Below are positions 51,774 to 59,589 of a stretch of DNA of 59,589 nt, piece after piece. The notes beneath the pieces were generated by a model, which saw only the letters and a program-made list of their open reading frames with translations, was not told where the DNA came from and did no database searches. Within the stretch, counting starts at the first letter, position 1. Each line of letters begins with the position of its first letter. The position numbers were made by a program, and so were the translations under genes. Source of the DNA: Nonomuraea maritima (GTDB lineage: Bacteria > Actinomycetota > Actinomycetes > Streptosporangiales > Streptosporangiaceae); NCBI RefSeq assembly GCF_900100395.1, contig NZ_FNFB01000010.1, positions 1 to 59,589 of the forward strand, read 5' to 3'.

Positions 51774-52354
51774 GAGAGGGACGCGGCAGGTCGCGCCGCA
51801 CGGATGAACGGGAGGAAAGCGACGAGCAGGAAGACGGCGCCGAGCGGCATCAGGTCCTTGTCGGCGATCGGCAGCGCCAGGTAGGCGAGGACGAGCACCG
51901 GCAGCCACGCCCTGACCCGGCGCATCGCGGCAAGCTGCCCGACCAGCGCGAGCTGGGCCAGGTAGAACAGGTACGGCCCGACGTCGTAGAGCACCGGCTG
52001 CATCCCGGGCACGCTCCGCACCTGCTCGAACAGCGGGGTCATGGCGGCGTGGTCGGCGGCGGCGAACCCGACGACGATGTCGACGCCGAACTGCCCGAGC
52101 AGCGTCACGACGCCGACGGTGCCGACCGCCGCGCTCGCCGTGGACAGCACGTCGCGACCGGCCATCGCCCGCAGCCGCCAGAAGATCTGCACGAACAGGA
52201 CGAGGGCCGCCATGAAGGCGAGATGCCCGGCGGTCCAGGCGAGCCCCGGGCCACGGCTGCCGTCGAGCCCGTCGAGAACGCGCAGCACACCGTAGGCGAG
52301 GATGAGCAGCGGTGCTGCGACCAGGGAGAAACGAAAACTCATGAAAGGGATCAT
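51770..52354 (-). CDS. membrane protein coupled to the two-component system
   Basis: The roughly 190-194-aa protein has five to six hydrophobic segments, with a charged loop HAAMTPLFEQVRSVPGMQPVLYDVGPY between the third and fourth. No transporter motif is seen. Its stop overlaps the kinase start, making the order membrane protein, kinase, regulator. It may be the target, an accessory sensor or a transporter. ATG at 52354 or 52342 begins it; neither has a clear ribosome site. Confidence 0.75.
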   Translation of the reverse strand: MIPFMSFRFSLVAAPLLILAYGVLRVLDGLDGSRGPGLAWTAGHLAFMAALVLFVQIFWRLRAMAGRDVLSTASAAVGTVGVVTLLGQFGVDIVVGFAAADHAAMTPLFEQVRSVPGMQPVLYDVGPYLFYLAQLALVGQLAAMRRVRAWLPVLVLAYLALPIADKDLMPLGAVFLLVAFLPFIRAARPAASLS

Positions 52355-52605
52355 CGGCCCGCGGCGGGCCTTCGGACATCGCCGGTAAGAGGGATTCCGC
52401 GACTCCCCCTGACGAGTGAGCGAGGACCGCTCACACCGGCGACCGCCCGGGACCCCTCGCTCGCGCGGACGTGCTCAGCACGCGACCGTACGAGGAGAGG
52501 CCTTGCGTGCCGGCTGCGGGCCGCCCGGGGAGGAGGGCGACGCCCGCGGCCGGTGCAGCACGAACGAGCCGGACAGCTCTCGCGCTGCGCTTGGGTTTTC
52601 CTGGA
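52355..52605. other. intergenic stretch with short inverted repeats
   Basis: No gene is convincing on either strand. Short hairpins occur: GGCCCGC/GCGGGCC near 52356-52370, and GTGAGC-GAGGACC-GCTCAC near 52415-52433. The stretch must contain the promoter of the membrane protein-kinase-regulator operon. Confidence 0.4.
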
Positions 52606-52731
52606 TCAGCGCCTGCGCCGCCGCCGGCGGCGGGCACTGCCGCCGCTGTTGCCGTCGGACCTCGGCCTCGGGTACGGAATGGGCAGGAGCAGGCTGATCG
52701 ATGCGATGGCCAGCTGACGTGCTTCGGCCAC
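52606..52731 (-). CDS. small protein with arginine-rich tail, 41 aa
   Basis: GTG at 52731 is preceded by GAGGAGGTCACC, one of the best ribosome sites in the window. The product starts MAEARQLAIASISLLLPIPYPRPR, with a short hydrophobic stretch, then a Gly/Ser linker and a C-terminal run of seven or eight arginines. It could sit at the membrane or bind nucleic acid. I know no family. It has its own gap of 120 bases to the next gene upstream. Confidence 0.55.
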   Translation of the reverse strand: MAEARQLAIASISLLLPIPYPRPRSDGNSGGSARRRRRRRR

Positions 52732-52854
52732 GGTGACCTCCTCACTGGAAGGCGCGGCGGGCCCGACGGACGGAAGGTCCGTCCGGGCACCGCCCAGGGC
52801 TGTTCACTACCCGGCACACCGTGCTTGGAACGCGCCCGCACAACCGTCGCCGTG

Positions 52855-53808
52855 CTACTTCTTCCAGGGCAGACGCCGGCCCTTGAACATCGGGCGCTTG
52901 GTCTCCCAGTAACGCCAGCCCTCCACCCGGGAGGGGACGTTCGCCAGGCCGCGGGTGATGAGCCGGTGGCGGCAGGTGCCGAGCACCCTCCAGGCCGAGA
53001 AGCCGATGCGGTAGCCGAAGACGCGGTACCACATGTTGCCGTACTTGCCGTCGCTGATCTCGCGGCTGTACTCGTGCCCGGAGAAGACCATGTGGCGCTC
53101 CTCCAGGTGCGGAAGGCCGAGCCTGCGCAGCTGGAACACCACGTCGGCGACGTTCAGGTTCTCGAAGCTCAGGTCCGGGTTGTTACGGCGGGCGAAGTCG
53201 TGGTCCGTACGCGACCACGTGCGCTCGTTCTCGGTTTCGAGGAAGGCCGTCACCTCGGCCTCACGGGTGACGGTCACCGTCATGGAGCCGCCCGGGCCGT
53301 CGGTGTAGCGGGTCCGCGGCAGGTAGAAGTTGTGCGGCGACATGCTGTGGACGCGCCAGAACGTGTGCGGCGAGCAACGCCCGTGGTCGAGGTAGTGATG
53401 GTCGACGCGCCTGTGGCGGCGACGGCGCTCGAACTCGTCGTTCGCGCGGACCATGGTGTTGTCGTCGGCTTCGTCGTCCCCGTTGTCGCCGTTGTCGCCG
53501 TTGCCGTTCCCGTTGCCGTTGCCGTTGCCGTTGGGGCCGTTCGCGCGCCTGATGCCGTTGATGGCGTCGGTGTTGCGCCTGAGGCCGGTGACGTTGCCGT
53601 TGACGCCGTTCACACGGTTCTTACGGGAGGCGCTGGCCCTGGGCCGGTCGTCGTCGTTCGCGGCCATCGCCACCGGGGCGGGCGTAGCGACCAGTGCCAG
53701 CGTCAGGGTGCCGTGCGTGGCCAGTTTCGCCGCCTTGAGAAGCGAATGGCGCGCCTTGAGTGCCGCAGAATTATTTGTGTCATTTGTCCGATTAAACGGC
53801 GTGAACAT
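52855..53808 (-). CDS. secreted protein with Asn-Gly repeat
   Basis: The 317-aa protein has a signal peptide (LLKAAKLATHGTLTLALVATPAPVAMA) and an acidic, low-complexity region of NG and DNGD repeats (about 80-115). The remaining 200 residues form an Arg/His/aromatic-rich domain (HHYLDHGRCSPHTFWRV, NMWYRVFGYRIGF) with two cysteines. I do not recognise the domain. ATG at 53808 follows AAAGG. The strong contrast between the acidic linker and the basic domain suggests a surface or extracellular role. Confidence 0.75.
   Translation of the reverse strand: MFTPFNRTNDTNNSAALKARHSLLKAAKLATHGTLTLALVATPAPVAMAANDDDRPRASASRKNRVNGVNGNVTGLRRNTDAINGIRRANGPNGNGNGNGNGNGDNGDNGDDEADDNTMVRANDEFERRRRHRRVDHHYLDHGRCSPHTFWRVHSMSPHNFYLPRTRYTDGPGGSMTVTVTREAEVTAFLETENERTWSRTDHDFARRNNPDLSFENLNVADVVFQLRRLGLPHLEERHMVFSGHEYSREISDGKYGNMWYRVFGYRIGFSAWRVLGTCRHRLITRGLANVPSRVEGWRYWETKRPMFKGRRLPWKK
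53478..53540. repeat. GCC-GTT microsatellite encoding the Asn-Gly repeat
   Basis: Tandem copies of the hexamer CCGTTG and close variants (CCGTTGTCG, CCGTTC) encode NGNGNG and DNGDNGD on the minus strand. Repeats of this kind often vary in number between strains. Confidence 0.75.
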
Positions 53809-54148
53809 AAACCGTACCTTTCGGAATGCGACCCATGGTCGCGACTGAGTCGCAGGCCGGATTGCAGCCCGTGCTCGCCCGTTCTGAGCAGGGTCAGAGA
53901 ACCATGAACGATGGTTACAGTTACGGACAGCGACCCAACAACGCCACGCCGTAGCCAAATCCCCTCTGCACGGGAAAGAAGCTGGAAAAGCCTTCTCAGT
54001 CGCCACCGGACCTCCCGCATCCGTCACACGGGGTATCGAACGACAAGCAGCGCGCAATAGCGCTATATCGGTATGAGCAGGAATTGAGAATTACGGCGGC
54101 AACCGTACGTACCTCTGAGCGGCAGATTCCGCGTTTCGGGAGGTACGA

Positions 54149-55213
54149 ATGCACCGCAGAGCCGCCCTGCTCACCGCAGCCGCGCTCGCCCTGGCCGGCA
54201 CCCCGGCCCTGGCCGGCCCCGCGCAGGCAGCCCCCACCGGCCTCGATCCGAGGCCCGCCGGCTGGAGCCTCGCCGGCTCCTCGTCGGAGCGCAGGACCGT
54301 GCTCCAGTACTGGAACGCACAGCGCATGCGGGCGGCGCGACCGCTGAGCACGCCGGCACTCCGCCGCGGGACGGCCACCACCGGCCCGTCGCGCGGCACC
54401 CCTTGGGCCTCGAAGGTCACCGCGGCGCCCAGGCGGGCCATCATCACGCGGCACGGCGAGCGCGGCGCGGCCTGGTCCTTCGGCGGGGCCAGGGGCGGCG
54501 CCACGACCACGGCGGCCGTCCCCAACAGCCCCGGCCTGCGCTGGACGGACGGCGGCGCCGTCGTCCGCACCGTCGGACGGGTCTTCTTCACCACCGCCGA
54601 CGGACGCAACTCCTCCTGCTCGGGCACGGCGGTGACCAGCGCCAACGAGAGCGTCGTGATGACCGCCGGGCACTGCGTGAAGCTGAACGGCGCCGCGCAT
54701 CGCAACTGGGTGTTCGTCCCTGGCTTCGACAACGGCCGCCGGCCGCTCGGGACGTGGGTGGCCTCCCGGGTCGTCACCACGCAGCAGTGGAACGACCGCG
54801 AGGACATCAACTTCGACCTCGCCGCCGTCGTCGTCGCCCCTCTGGAGGGACGGACGCTGACCGACGTCGTGGGCGGCCAGGGCGTGGCGTTCAACCAGCC
54901 GCGGCAGCGGCAGAACTTCGCCTTCGGCTATCCGGCGGCCGACCCGTTCGACGGGTCGGCCCTGGTCTACTGCAGCGGGCGGGCGTTCGACGACACCGTC
55001 CAGACGCGGGACCAGGGGCTGCGCTGCGGCATGACCGGCGGGTCCAGCGGCGGGCCGTGGTTCCAGGGGTTCGACGAGCGTACGGGGCTCGGCTGGCTCA
55101 ACTCGGTCAACAGCTTCACCTACAACTTCGCCCCGAACTTCATGTTCGGCCCCTTCTTCGGCGACGAGGCGATGGCCGTCTACCAGGCGGCCCAGAACAT
55201 CGACGCCACCTGA
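54149..55213 (+). CDS. secreted trypsin-like serine protease
   Basis: The 354-aa protein has a signal peptide (to about AQAA), a propeptide-like region to about 125, and a chymotrypsin-fold domain. The triad is His in MTAGHCV, Asp in NFDLAAV and Ser in GMTGGSSGGPW. Cysteines at SSCSGTA, AGHC, YCSGR and LRCGMTG can form two disulphides. The family is common in actinomycetes as secreted peptidases of unknown substrate. A strong terminator follows. Confidence 0.92.
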   Translation: MHRRAALLTAAALALAGTPALAGPAQAAPTGLDPRPAGWSLAGSSSERRTVLQYWNAQRMRAARPLSTPALRRGTATTGPSRGTPWASKVTAAPRRAIITRHGERGAAWSFGGARGGATTTAAVPNSPGLRWTDGGAVVRTVGRVFFTTADGRNSSCSGTAVTSANESVVMTAGHCVKLNGAAHRNWVFVPGFDNGRRPLGTWVASRVVTTQQWNDREDINFDLAAVVVAPLEGRTLTDVVGGQGVAFNQPRQRQNFAFGYPAADPFDGSALVYCSGRAFDDTVQTRDQGLRCGMTGGSSGGPWFQGFDERTGLGWLNSVNSFTYNFAPNFMFGPFFGDEAMAVYQAAQNIDAT

Positions 55214-55220
55214 CGGCCGC

Positions 55221-55260
55221 GTCCACGGCCGCGCGTTCTCGGGGACGCGCGGCCGTGGAC
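55221..55260. terminator. bidirectional terminator hairpin
   Basis: A perfect 16-bp stem (55221-55236 and 55245-55260) with an 8-base loop lies between the convergent protease and chorismate mutase genes. Confidence 0.85.
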
Positions 55261-55300
55261 GGACGGCATCTCACAGGTGATCAGAGTTTCGGCAGACCGC

Positions 55301-55633
55301 TCACTGGCCGCGGGTGGCGGCCGCGATGAGCTCGTGGTGGCGGACGACTTCGGCGATGATGAAGTTCAGGAACCGCTCGGCGAAGACGGGGTCGAGTTTC
55401 GACTCCTCCGCGAGCGCCCGCAGGCGGCGGATCTGCGCCGCCTCACGGTTGGGATCTGCCGGGGGCAGCTGATAGCGAGCCTTGAGCCGGCCGACTTCCT
55501 GCGTGCACTTGAACCGCTCGGCGAGCAGGTGGACAAGAGCGGCATCGAGGTTGTCGATGCTGTCGCGCAGCCGCTGGAGCTCCTCGCGTATGTACGCGTC
55601 CTGATCTACCTGTTCTTTGGCACTATTTTCCAC
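55301..55633 (-). CDS. chorismate mutase (AroQ type)
   Basis: The 110-aa helical enzyme converts chorismate to prephenate in Phe/Tyr synthesis. It has LQRLRDSIDNLDAALVHLLAERFKCTQEVGRLKARYQLPPADPNRE and RFLNFIIAEVVRHH; the arginine, lysine and glutamate of the AroQ site are present. GTG at 55633 is chosen for AAGGGG seven bases upstream; a longer reading to 55753 has no ribosome site. It appears monocistronic. Confidence 0.92.
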   Translation of the reverse strand: MENSAKEQVDQDAYIREELQRLRDSIDNLDAALVHLLAERFKCTQEVGRLKARYQLPPADPNREAAQIRRLRALAEESKLDPVFAERFLNFIIAEVVRHHELIAAATRGQ

Positions 55634-55972
55634 CAAAATACCCCTTGAGACACTACACGGCTCAATAAGTGGAAATTTTATCATAAATTCGGACATTGGG
55701 GCGAGCACAGGGCGGCGAACAGCAAAGAGCACCCGCCGATAAGCAGCCAACAATCATGACGGCAGGGCTCCGTCAGAAGGGGTCGACGCCGGCGTCGAGG
55801 ACGGCGGTGGGGACCGTGATCACGGGACGCTCGGCCGGCTGTTCCGCGTGGCGGTCACAGCGACGACCGGCCGTCGGCGAGGCTCGTCCGCCGGCGGCAG
55901 GAATGCGGCACCACGGCCGCGGCGTAGGGGATGCCGGGGGCCCGGGTAGGGCCCCCGGCCGGTGGGAATGGC
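55634..55972. other. intergenic region, AT-rich near 55620-55690
   Basis: The part next to the chorismate mutase start is unusually AT-rich for this genome and includes TATGATAAAAT on the minus strand, a good -10 candidate. The rest to 55972 has no convincing gene; it contains GGGCCCCCGG-type hairpin sequence at about 55936-55962. Confidence 0.4.
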
Positions 55973-56221
55973 TCAGGCGCCCAGGTCGCGGACCACGTTG
56001 TCCAGGCGGTGAGCCAGGTTGTCGAGGACCTGCTCGGTCGGCGGGCCCTCCGGGACGTAGGTGCGGATGTCGTCACGCCGGGCGATCACGAGCCCCTGGT
56101 GGGCCTCGTCCACCTCGCCGGCGGGCAGCACCACGCAGTCCCCCTGGACGAACACCAGCGTGGCGTCCGAATGCTCCGACTCCAGCAGTTCACGTACGCA
56201 TTCACGGTCGATCAGCGTCAT
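55973..56221 (-). CDS. conserved small hypothetical protein, 82 aa
   Basis: ATG at 56221 follows GAGGAG. The acidic protein begins MTLIDRECVRELLESEHSDATLVFVQGDCVVLPAGEVD and is predicted to be a small soluble mixed alpha/beta domain with two cysteines. No motif is known to me. It lies 51 bases downstream of the membrane protein and probably belongs to that operon. Confidence 0.7.
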   Translation of the reverse strand: MTLIDRECVRELLESEHSDATLVFVQGDCVVLPAGEVDEAHQGLVIARRDDIRTYVPEGPPTEQVLDNLAHRLDNVVRDLGA

Positions 56222-56272
56222 GTCGACTCCTCGTCTCGCTCTCTCGTGGATGCCTCGACAGCCTTGGAAGTC

Positions 56273-56683
56273 TCAGCCGAAGGTCGGCGGGCCGCCGTTC
56301 GACCGGGTGCGCCGCACCCCGAACGCGACCAGCCAGAACGCGGCCGCGAGCGCCACCACCGCGGGCACGACGGCCAGCAGCGGCCGCTCCGCGATCAGCG
56401 CCAGCACCGTCAGCACGACCCCGGCGAGCAGCGCCAGAGCCAGGGCGAGCAGGCGCACGCCGAGCTTGCTGGGAGGCAGCGGCGACCTCGCCCAGTCCCC
56501 CCGCCCCGCACCGTGCACGCCCGGCACGCCGGTGTCGCTGATCACCCGCGCCTCTCCGGCGGGAACCCGGCAGGTCTCCCCCGCCTCACAGGTCTCCCCC
56601 GCCGAGCCCTCCGCCCTGGGCGGCGGCTCCCTGAGCACGGGAGCGAAGAACTCGTCGTCGGGATGCTTGTCTCGCCTCGTCAT
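56273..56683 (-). CDS. membrane protein with cytoplasmic N-terminus, 136 aa
   Basis: The first 75 residues are polar (MTRRDKHPDDEFFAPVLREPPPRAEGS...) and include ETCEAGETCRVPAGE with two cysteines. Two hydrophobic helices follow (about 82-102 and 104-125). ATG at 56683 lies five bases after the stop of the DUF6221-type gene, so the two are coupled. Function unknown. Confidence 0.7.
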   Translation of the reverse strand: MTRRDKHPDDEFFAPVLREPPPRAEGSAGETCEAGETCRVPAGEARVISDTGVPGVHGAGRGDWARSPLPPSKLGVRLLALALALLAGVVLTVLALIAERPLLAVVPAVVALAAAFWLVAFGVRRTRSNGGPPTFG

Positions 56684-56688
56684 CCGTC

Positions 56689-57654
56689 TCATCCCCTCTC
56701 CGGCTCGTCGCCCGGGGGCAGCGCCCACTCGTCGCGCCAGCCAGGACGGCGCCGGTAGCCGATCGCCAGCAGCCGTACCGACCGGCACGGCGTCCCGGAC
56801 GAGCACTCCGCGCAGTCGCGGCCGTGGTCGGCGAGCACCGCCAGCTTCGCCTCGCAGCGGGCGATCACGTCGGCCGGGTCGTGCAACGCGATGTGGATGG
56901 CCTCGACCGGATGCAGCAGGTCGTCCTCGTGGAACCCGATCGCGGACACGCTGCGGTGCTCGTCGAACGCGAGCCGGTTGCCTTCCTGGCCGCGCACGTA
57001 CCGCCAGGCGTTCCCTCCCGCGGACTCGGCGGTCGCCTTGTCGGCCTCGATCTGGGTGCGCAGCCATTCCGGCATCGGGCCGGCCTGGCTCTCGCCCTCC
57101 AACTCTCGCAGGAACGGCGCGACGATCCCGTTCAGCTCGGTGACGAGCGCTTCGAGTGCCGCCTGGGCGTCGTCGAGGTTGGGCAGCCCGGCGGCCCTCG
57201 CGTGCGTGGGCGTGGGCAGCCGATCCGGTGACACCGGAACCCGCAGTTCCAGCGTGGCCACCGCGGTCGGCCGCTCATACGGGGGCGGCGTGTACGCGGC
57301 GTCGTCCCGGTTCTCGTGCTGCCAGCCCGCCCAGCCGGACGGCACCTTCACCGGCGCGGGGACGGCCAGCTCGACCACCGCCAGCAGGTCCTTGTGCTCC
57401 TCTGGCCGGTGGCAGGCCGCGTCCAGCACGCGGGGATGGTGCTGCACGTACGGCTGGTCGACCACCGGGCGGGTCGCGGCCTCCCACGCGGCCGCGGCGA
57501 AGTGGGCCGGGTCGAGCGTGACGCCGTCAGCCGCGGGTTCCCCCGCAGTGGCCGCGAACGCGTGCCGCCATGCGCGCAGCACCTGTCCGTAGTGCTGTTG
57601 TTTCCCCTTGTGGGCGGCGTCGATCCAGAACGCCTGCGTTCCGGTGCCGGCCAT
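56689..57654 (-). CDS. two-domain protein with DUF6221-like C-terminus
   Basis: The 321-aa protein starts MAGTGTQAFWIDAAHKGKQQHY. Its last 80 residues (HIALHDPADVIARCEAKLAVLADHGRDCAECSSGTPCRSVRLLAIGYRRRPGWRDEW) fit the DUF6221 family, found in actinomycetes and their phages, with three cysteines that may bind zinc. The first 200 residues are of unknown family. ATG at 57654 follows GGGGGG. It heads a three-gene operon. A fusion of this kind is unusual, because DUF6221 is usually a stand-alone small protein. Confidence 0.7.
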   Translation of the reverse strand: MAGTGTQAFWIDAAHKGKQQHYGQVLRAWRHAFAATAGEPAADGVTLDPAHFAAAAWEAATRPVVDQPYVQHHPRVLDAACHRPEEHKDLLAVVELAVPAPVKVPSGWAGWQHENRDDAAYTPPPYERPTAVATLELRVPVSPDRLPTPTHARAAGLPNLDDAQAALEALVTELNGIVAPFLRELEGESQAGPMPEWLRTQIEADKATAESAGGNAWRYVRGQEGNRLAFDEHRSVSAIGFHEDDLLHPVEAIHIALHDPADVIARCEAKLAVLADHGRDCAECSSGTPCRSVRLLAIGYRRRPGWRDEWALPPGDEPERG

Positions 57655-57849
57655 GGCACCCCCCGAACGTTCGTTGCCTGTCGTCTGTCCCCCCTGCCCC
57701 GGTCGGAAGGCATCACCCATCGCCCGCCGAAACGGCACGAAAACCCGATACGGGAAGATGACCGTACGCAACCTAACCAGCACGAACGGTCACCGTAAAG
57801 TGGCGAGAGTGGCCCCGAGGCAGCCCCCGGCAAGCAGAGAGGAAGCAGC

Positions 57850-59184
57850 ATGGCGCAGGTAGCGAGGATCGACGTCGAGACCAGGGCCCAGACCGTCAGC
57901 AACACCTTGTCCGCCGAGCAGGCGGAGCAGATCGCCGACGCCTTCGGGTGGCAGGGCATCTGGTTCGCCGAGCAGCTCGACGGCGACGCCGACACCCGCA
58001 GGCCCGACACGACCTGGGACCTCGTCGGCGACCGTCCGCACGCGGGCGTCACCGCGAAGGGGCGGGCCGCCGTCCACCTGGCCGAGGGCCACGACCGGCT
58101 GACCCGGCCGCTCATCATGGCCGACGGCTTCGGGTACGGCCCGAGCGACCTCGACGCCCTGTGGCGGCACCTCAACACGCCCTACCGCGACGGCGAACCG
58201 GGCTTCCTCGACCAGCTCCTGTCGATGGGCATCGATGTCGTCCTGCTCGGCTTCGCCCAGCGGCACACGTACCTGCAGGCCAACGCGGCCGTCGCGATCA
58301 GCTGCGTGCAGCGCGCCGTCGGCGAGCGCGACGGCGACGACCCGCTGACCGTGGGCGGCATCGGCATGGGCGGCCTGATCACCCGGTACGCCCTCGCCGT
58401 CATGGAGGCCGACGGCCTCGACCACCGTACGGACAAGTACTTCTCCTACGACACGCCGCACCTCGGCGCCTGGATCCCGCTCGTGCTCCAGCAGCTGGCC
58501 CACCTGCACGAGGCGCTGCAGCCGCCGGAGGGCGGCGAGCCCGGCCCGGCGGCGCTGCTGCGCAGCCCGGCGGCGCAGCAGCTGCTGTGGGGCTGGGTCG
58601 AGAGCGCCGACTTCTCGGGCCCGGTGGCGGCCAACCCGCTGCGCGAGGAGTTCCTGGACGACCTGCGCCGGGTGGGCTGGTTCCCGATCCGGCCGTACAA
58701 GCTGGGGCTCGCGAGCGGGCTCGGCACCGGCGTCGGCACCGACCTGGCGCCGGGCACGCCGGTCTACGACCTGCAGTCGGCCGACCTCCAGCTCACCGCC
58801 CGCGTCCAGCCCGACGGCGGCGAGCGGCAGAACCTCGGCACGATCCGGCTCGGCCCGCCGGTGTGGACGAGCCTCACCTCGCACGTGGCGGCGTTCGACG
58901 GGGCGCCCGGCGGCACGCTCGACACGTGGGGCCGGGTCGCCGACGCGATGGGGCTGCCGATTCCCGAACGGCTGCGGAGCAGCTGCTTCGTGCCGACGGT
59001 CAGCGCGATCGCCCTGACCCGCGACCCCTACCAGTGGCAGCCCGACCTCTACAAGGACCTCAGAGACCTGCCGAAGGACGAGACGCTGCTGGACGCGTTC
59101 TGCTGCGACATCGCCAACCGGCGGCACTGCGCGGTGTCGCAGCCGCTGATCGAGTGGTTCGTCGGGCAGCTCGCCGGGTGGTGA
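57850..59184 (+). CDS. lipase-like alpha/beta-hydrolase with Gly in place of the nucleophile Ser
   Basis: The 444-aa protein has the alpha/beta-hydrolase pattern PLIMADGFGYGPSDLDALW, then VDVVLLGFAQRHTYLQANAAVAISCV and the elbow VGGIGMGGLITRYALAVME, followed by YFSYDTPHLGAWIPL. In the elbow the usual G-x-S-x-G reads G-I-G-M-G: GGC replaces the expected serine codon. Without that nucleophile classical ester hydrolysis is unlikely, so it may be a binding protein or use another residue. No signal peptide is seen. ATG at 57850 follows GAGAGGAAG. Confidence 0.8.
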   Translation: MAQVARIDVETRAQTVSNTLSAEQAEQIADAFGWQGIWFAEQLDGDADTRRPDTTWDLVGDRPHAGVTAKGRAAVHLAEGHDRLTRPLIMADGFGYGPSDLDALWRHLNTPYRDGEPGFLDQLLSMGIDVVLLGFAQRHTYLQANAAVAISCVQRAVGERDGDDPLTVGGIGMGGLITRYALAVMEADGLDHRTDKYFSYDTPHLGAWIPLVLQQLAHLHEALQPPEGGEPGPAALLRSPAAQQLLWGWVESADFSGPVAANPLREEFLDDLRRVGWFPIRPYKLGLASGLGTGVGTDLAPGTPVYDLQSADLQLTARVQPDGGERQNLGTIRLGPPVWTSLTSHVAAFDGAPGGTLDTWGRVADAMGLPIPERLRSSCFVPTVSAIALTRDPYQWQPDLYKDLRDLPKDETLLDAFCCDIANRRHCAVSQPLIEWFVGQLAGW

Positions 59185-59193
59185 CCCGGCGCT

Positions 59194-59227
59194 GACACGG
59201 AACGAGTGCCCGCACTCGTTCCGTGTC
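59194..59227. terminator. bidirectional terminator hairpin
   Basis: A perfect 16-bp stem (59194-59209 and 59212-59227) with a 2-base loop lies between the convergent lipase-like and repeat-protein genes. Confidence 0.85.
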
Positions 59228-59238
59228 GGTCTCCGGCC

Positions 59239-59589
59239 TCAGCCGCGGTGGAAGCAGAGGAGCTGGTCGCGGGTGGCGTTCCGGTCGCGGTAGGAGACGA
59301 GCGCAGGGCGCTCGTCGGTGCGGTGGCCGGGCAGCCGCTCGGCGTCGCTCCACGCGGAGCCGTCGAAGGCGGTCCACCACAGGACGTGGTCGGACGCGCC
59401 GCGGTGCACGCAGAACAGCCGGTCCTTGTACGCGGCCAGGGCCGGGGCCTGCGAGGTCTGGTGGCCCGGCAGCTTCTGGTCGGGGCTCCAGGCCGAGCCG
59501 TCCCAGCGCGTCCACCACAGCGACGTGTCGTCGCCCGTGCCCCGGTGCACGCAGTAGAGGTGTCCCCGGTAGACGGCCAGCGCGGGGGC
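59239..59589 (-). CDS. repeat (beta-propeller-like) protein, C-terminal part only
   Basis: The frame enters from the right edge of the window and stops at 59239. It shows two and a half copies of a roughly 45-residue repeat: PALAxYxxxLxCVHRG, then LWWTxWDGSAWS, then LPGHxTxxx. The repeat, with its Trp-rich strands, resembles those of tectonin- or sialidase-like propellers, which bind sugars or proteins. The N-terminus and any signal peptide or catalytic domain lie outside the window. Confidence 0.75.
   Translation of the reverse strand, partial: APALAVYRGHLYCVHRGTGDDTSLWWTRWDGSAWSPDQKLPGHQTSQAPALAAYKDRLFCVHRGASDHVLWWTAFDGSAWSDAERLPGHRTDERPALVSYRDRNATRDQLLCFHRG

Noticed and set aside
57664..57673. 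CGAACGTTCG as a LexA (SOS) box
   Set aside because: Actinobacterial SOS boxes need a 4-base spacer between CGAAC and GTTCG; here the halves are directly joined. The same 10 bases occur in the sugar operon operator, so it is probably a different or chance palindrome.
38680..59589. Long minus- or plus-strand open frames opposite the secreted proteins
   Set aside because: They are antisense shadows caused by high GC at third codon positions; they lack family motifs and ribosome sites.

Overview
The window is high-GC actinomycete DNA, most like a Streptosporangiales genome (Nonomuraea/Streptosporangium type). The evidence is the GTG starts with GGAGG-type ribosome sites, F420/LLM oxidoreductases, a truncated haemoglobin-ABM chimera, CHRD proteins, DUF5994 and DUF6221 proteins, many secreted proteins and an ArsR/SRPBCC pair. 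Assignments rest on reading motifs and translated sequence; no database search was run.

Region 1 (1-11.5 kb) is a decayed accessory island. It holds the 3' half of a tRNA-Lys(UUU) gene (an attachment site), a frameshifted and truncated tyrosine integrase, an IS701-like insertion sequence with perfect 20-bp ends but an amber codon in its transposase, and a DUF5994 gene cut by the IS. An intact DUF5994 paralogue with a matching upstream region, two small proteins and a PAS-GAF-SpoIIE phosphatase follow. Then come a second integrase remnant, a cold-shock pair (DEAD-box helicase and Csp), an SDR oxidoreductase, and a DoxX stub joined to an AraC stub.

Region 2 (11.5-22.8 kb) is mostly single chromosomal genes: membrane proteins, an endonuclease/exonuclease/phosphatase, a MmyB-type regulator facing an epimerase, an ArsR-SRPBCC-membrane operon with a probable leaderless promoter, DUF488, GlsB, a CHRD protein, an APH-like kinase, the ABM-haemoglobin chimera, LtrA and NadE.

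Region 3 (22.8-26.3 kb) is a three-gene sugar ABC importer operon behind a palindromic operator, ending in a tandem array of four hairpin repeats.

Region 4 (26.3-37.3 kb) is the most interesting. One minus-strand operon with stop/start overlaps encodes a cytochrome P450, a cyclooxygenase-like haem dioxygenase, a large alpha/beta-hydrolase fused to an acetoacetate-decarboxylase-like domain, and an 86-aa helical protein. A PLP decarboxylase, an ABC exporter and a sulfotransferase lie next to it. The P450 plus fatty-acid-dioxygenase pairing resembles, as separate genes, the fused fungal oxylipin synthases, so this may be a bacterial oxidised-lipid pathway.

Region 5 (37.3-59.6 kb) is rich in secreted and sensory genes: a second CHRD protein sharing a 34-bp upstream element with the first, a subtilase facing a TrmB/LuxR-type regulator, two LLM oxidoreductases, a SET-domain protein and a DHFR-like reductase. 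It continues with a secreted isomerase/sugar-dehydrogenase pair, a STAS protein, a two-component system with a coupled membrane protein, an Asn-Gly-repeat secreted protein, a trypsin-like protease, chorismate mutase and a DUF6221 operon. It ends with a lipase-like protein lacking its nucleophile serine and the end of a repeat protein cut by the window edge.
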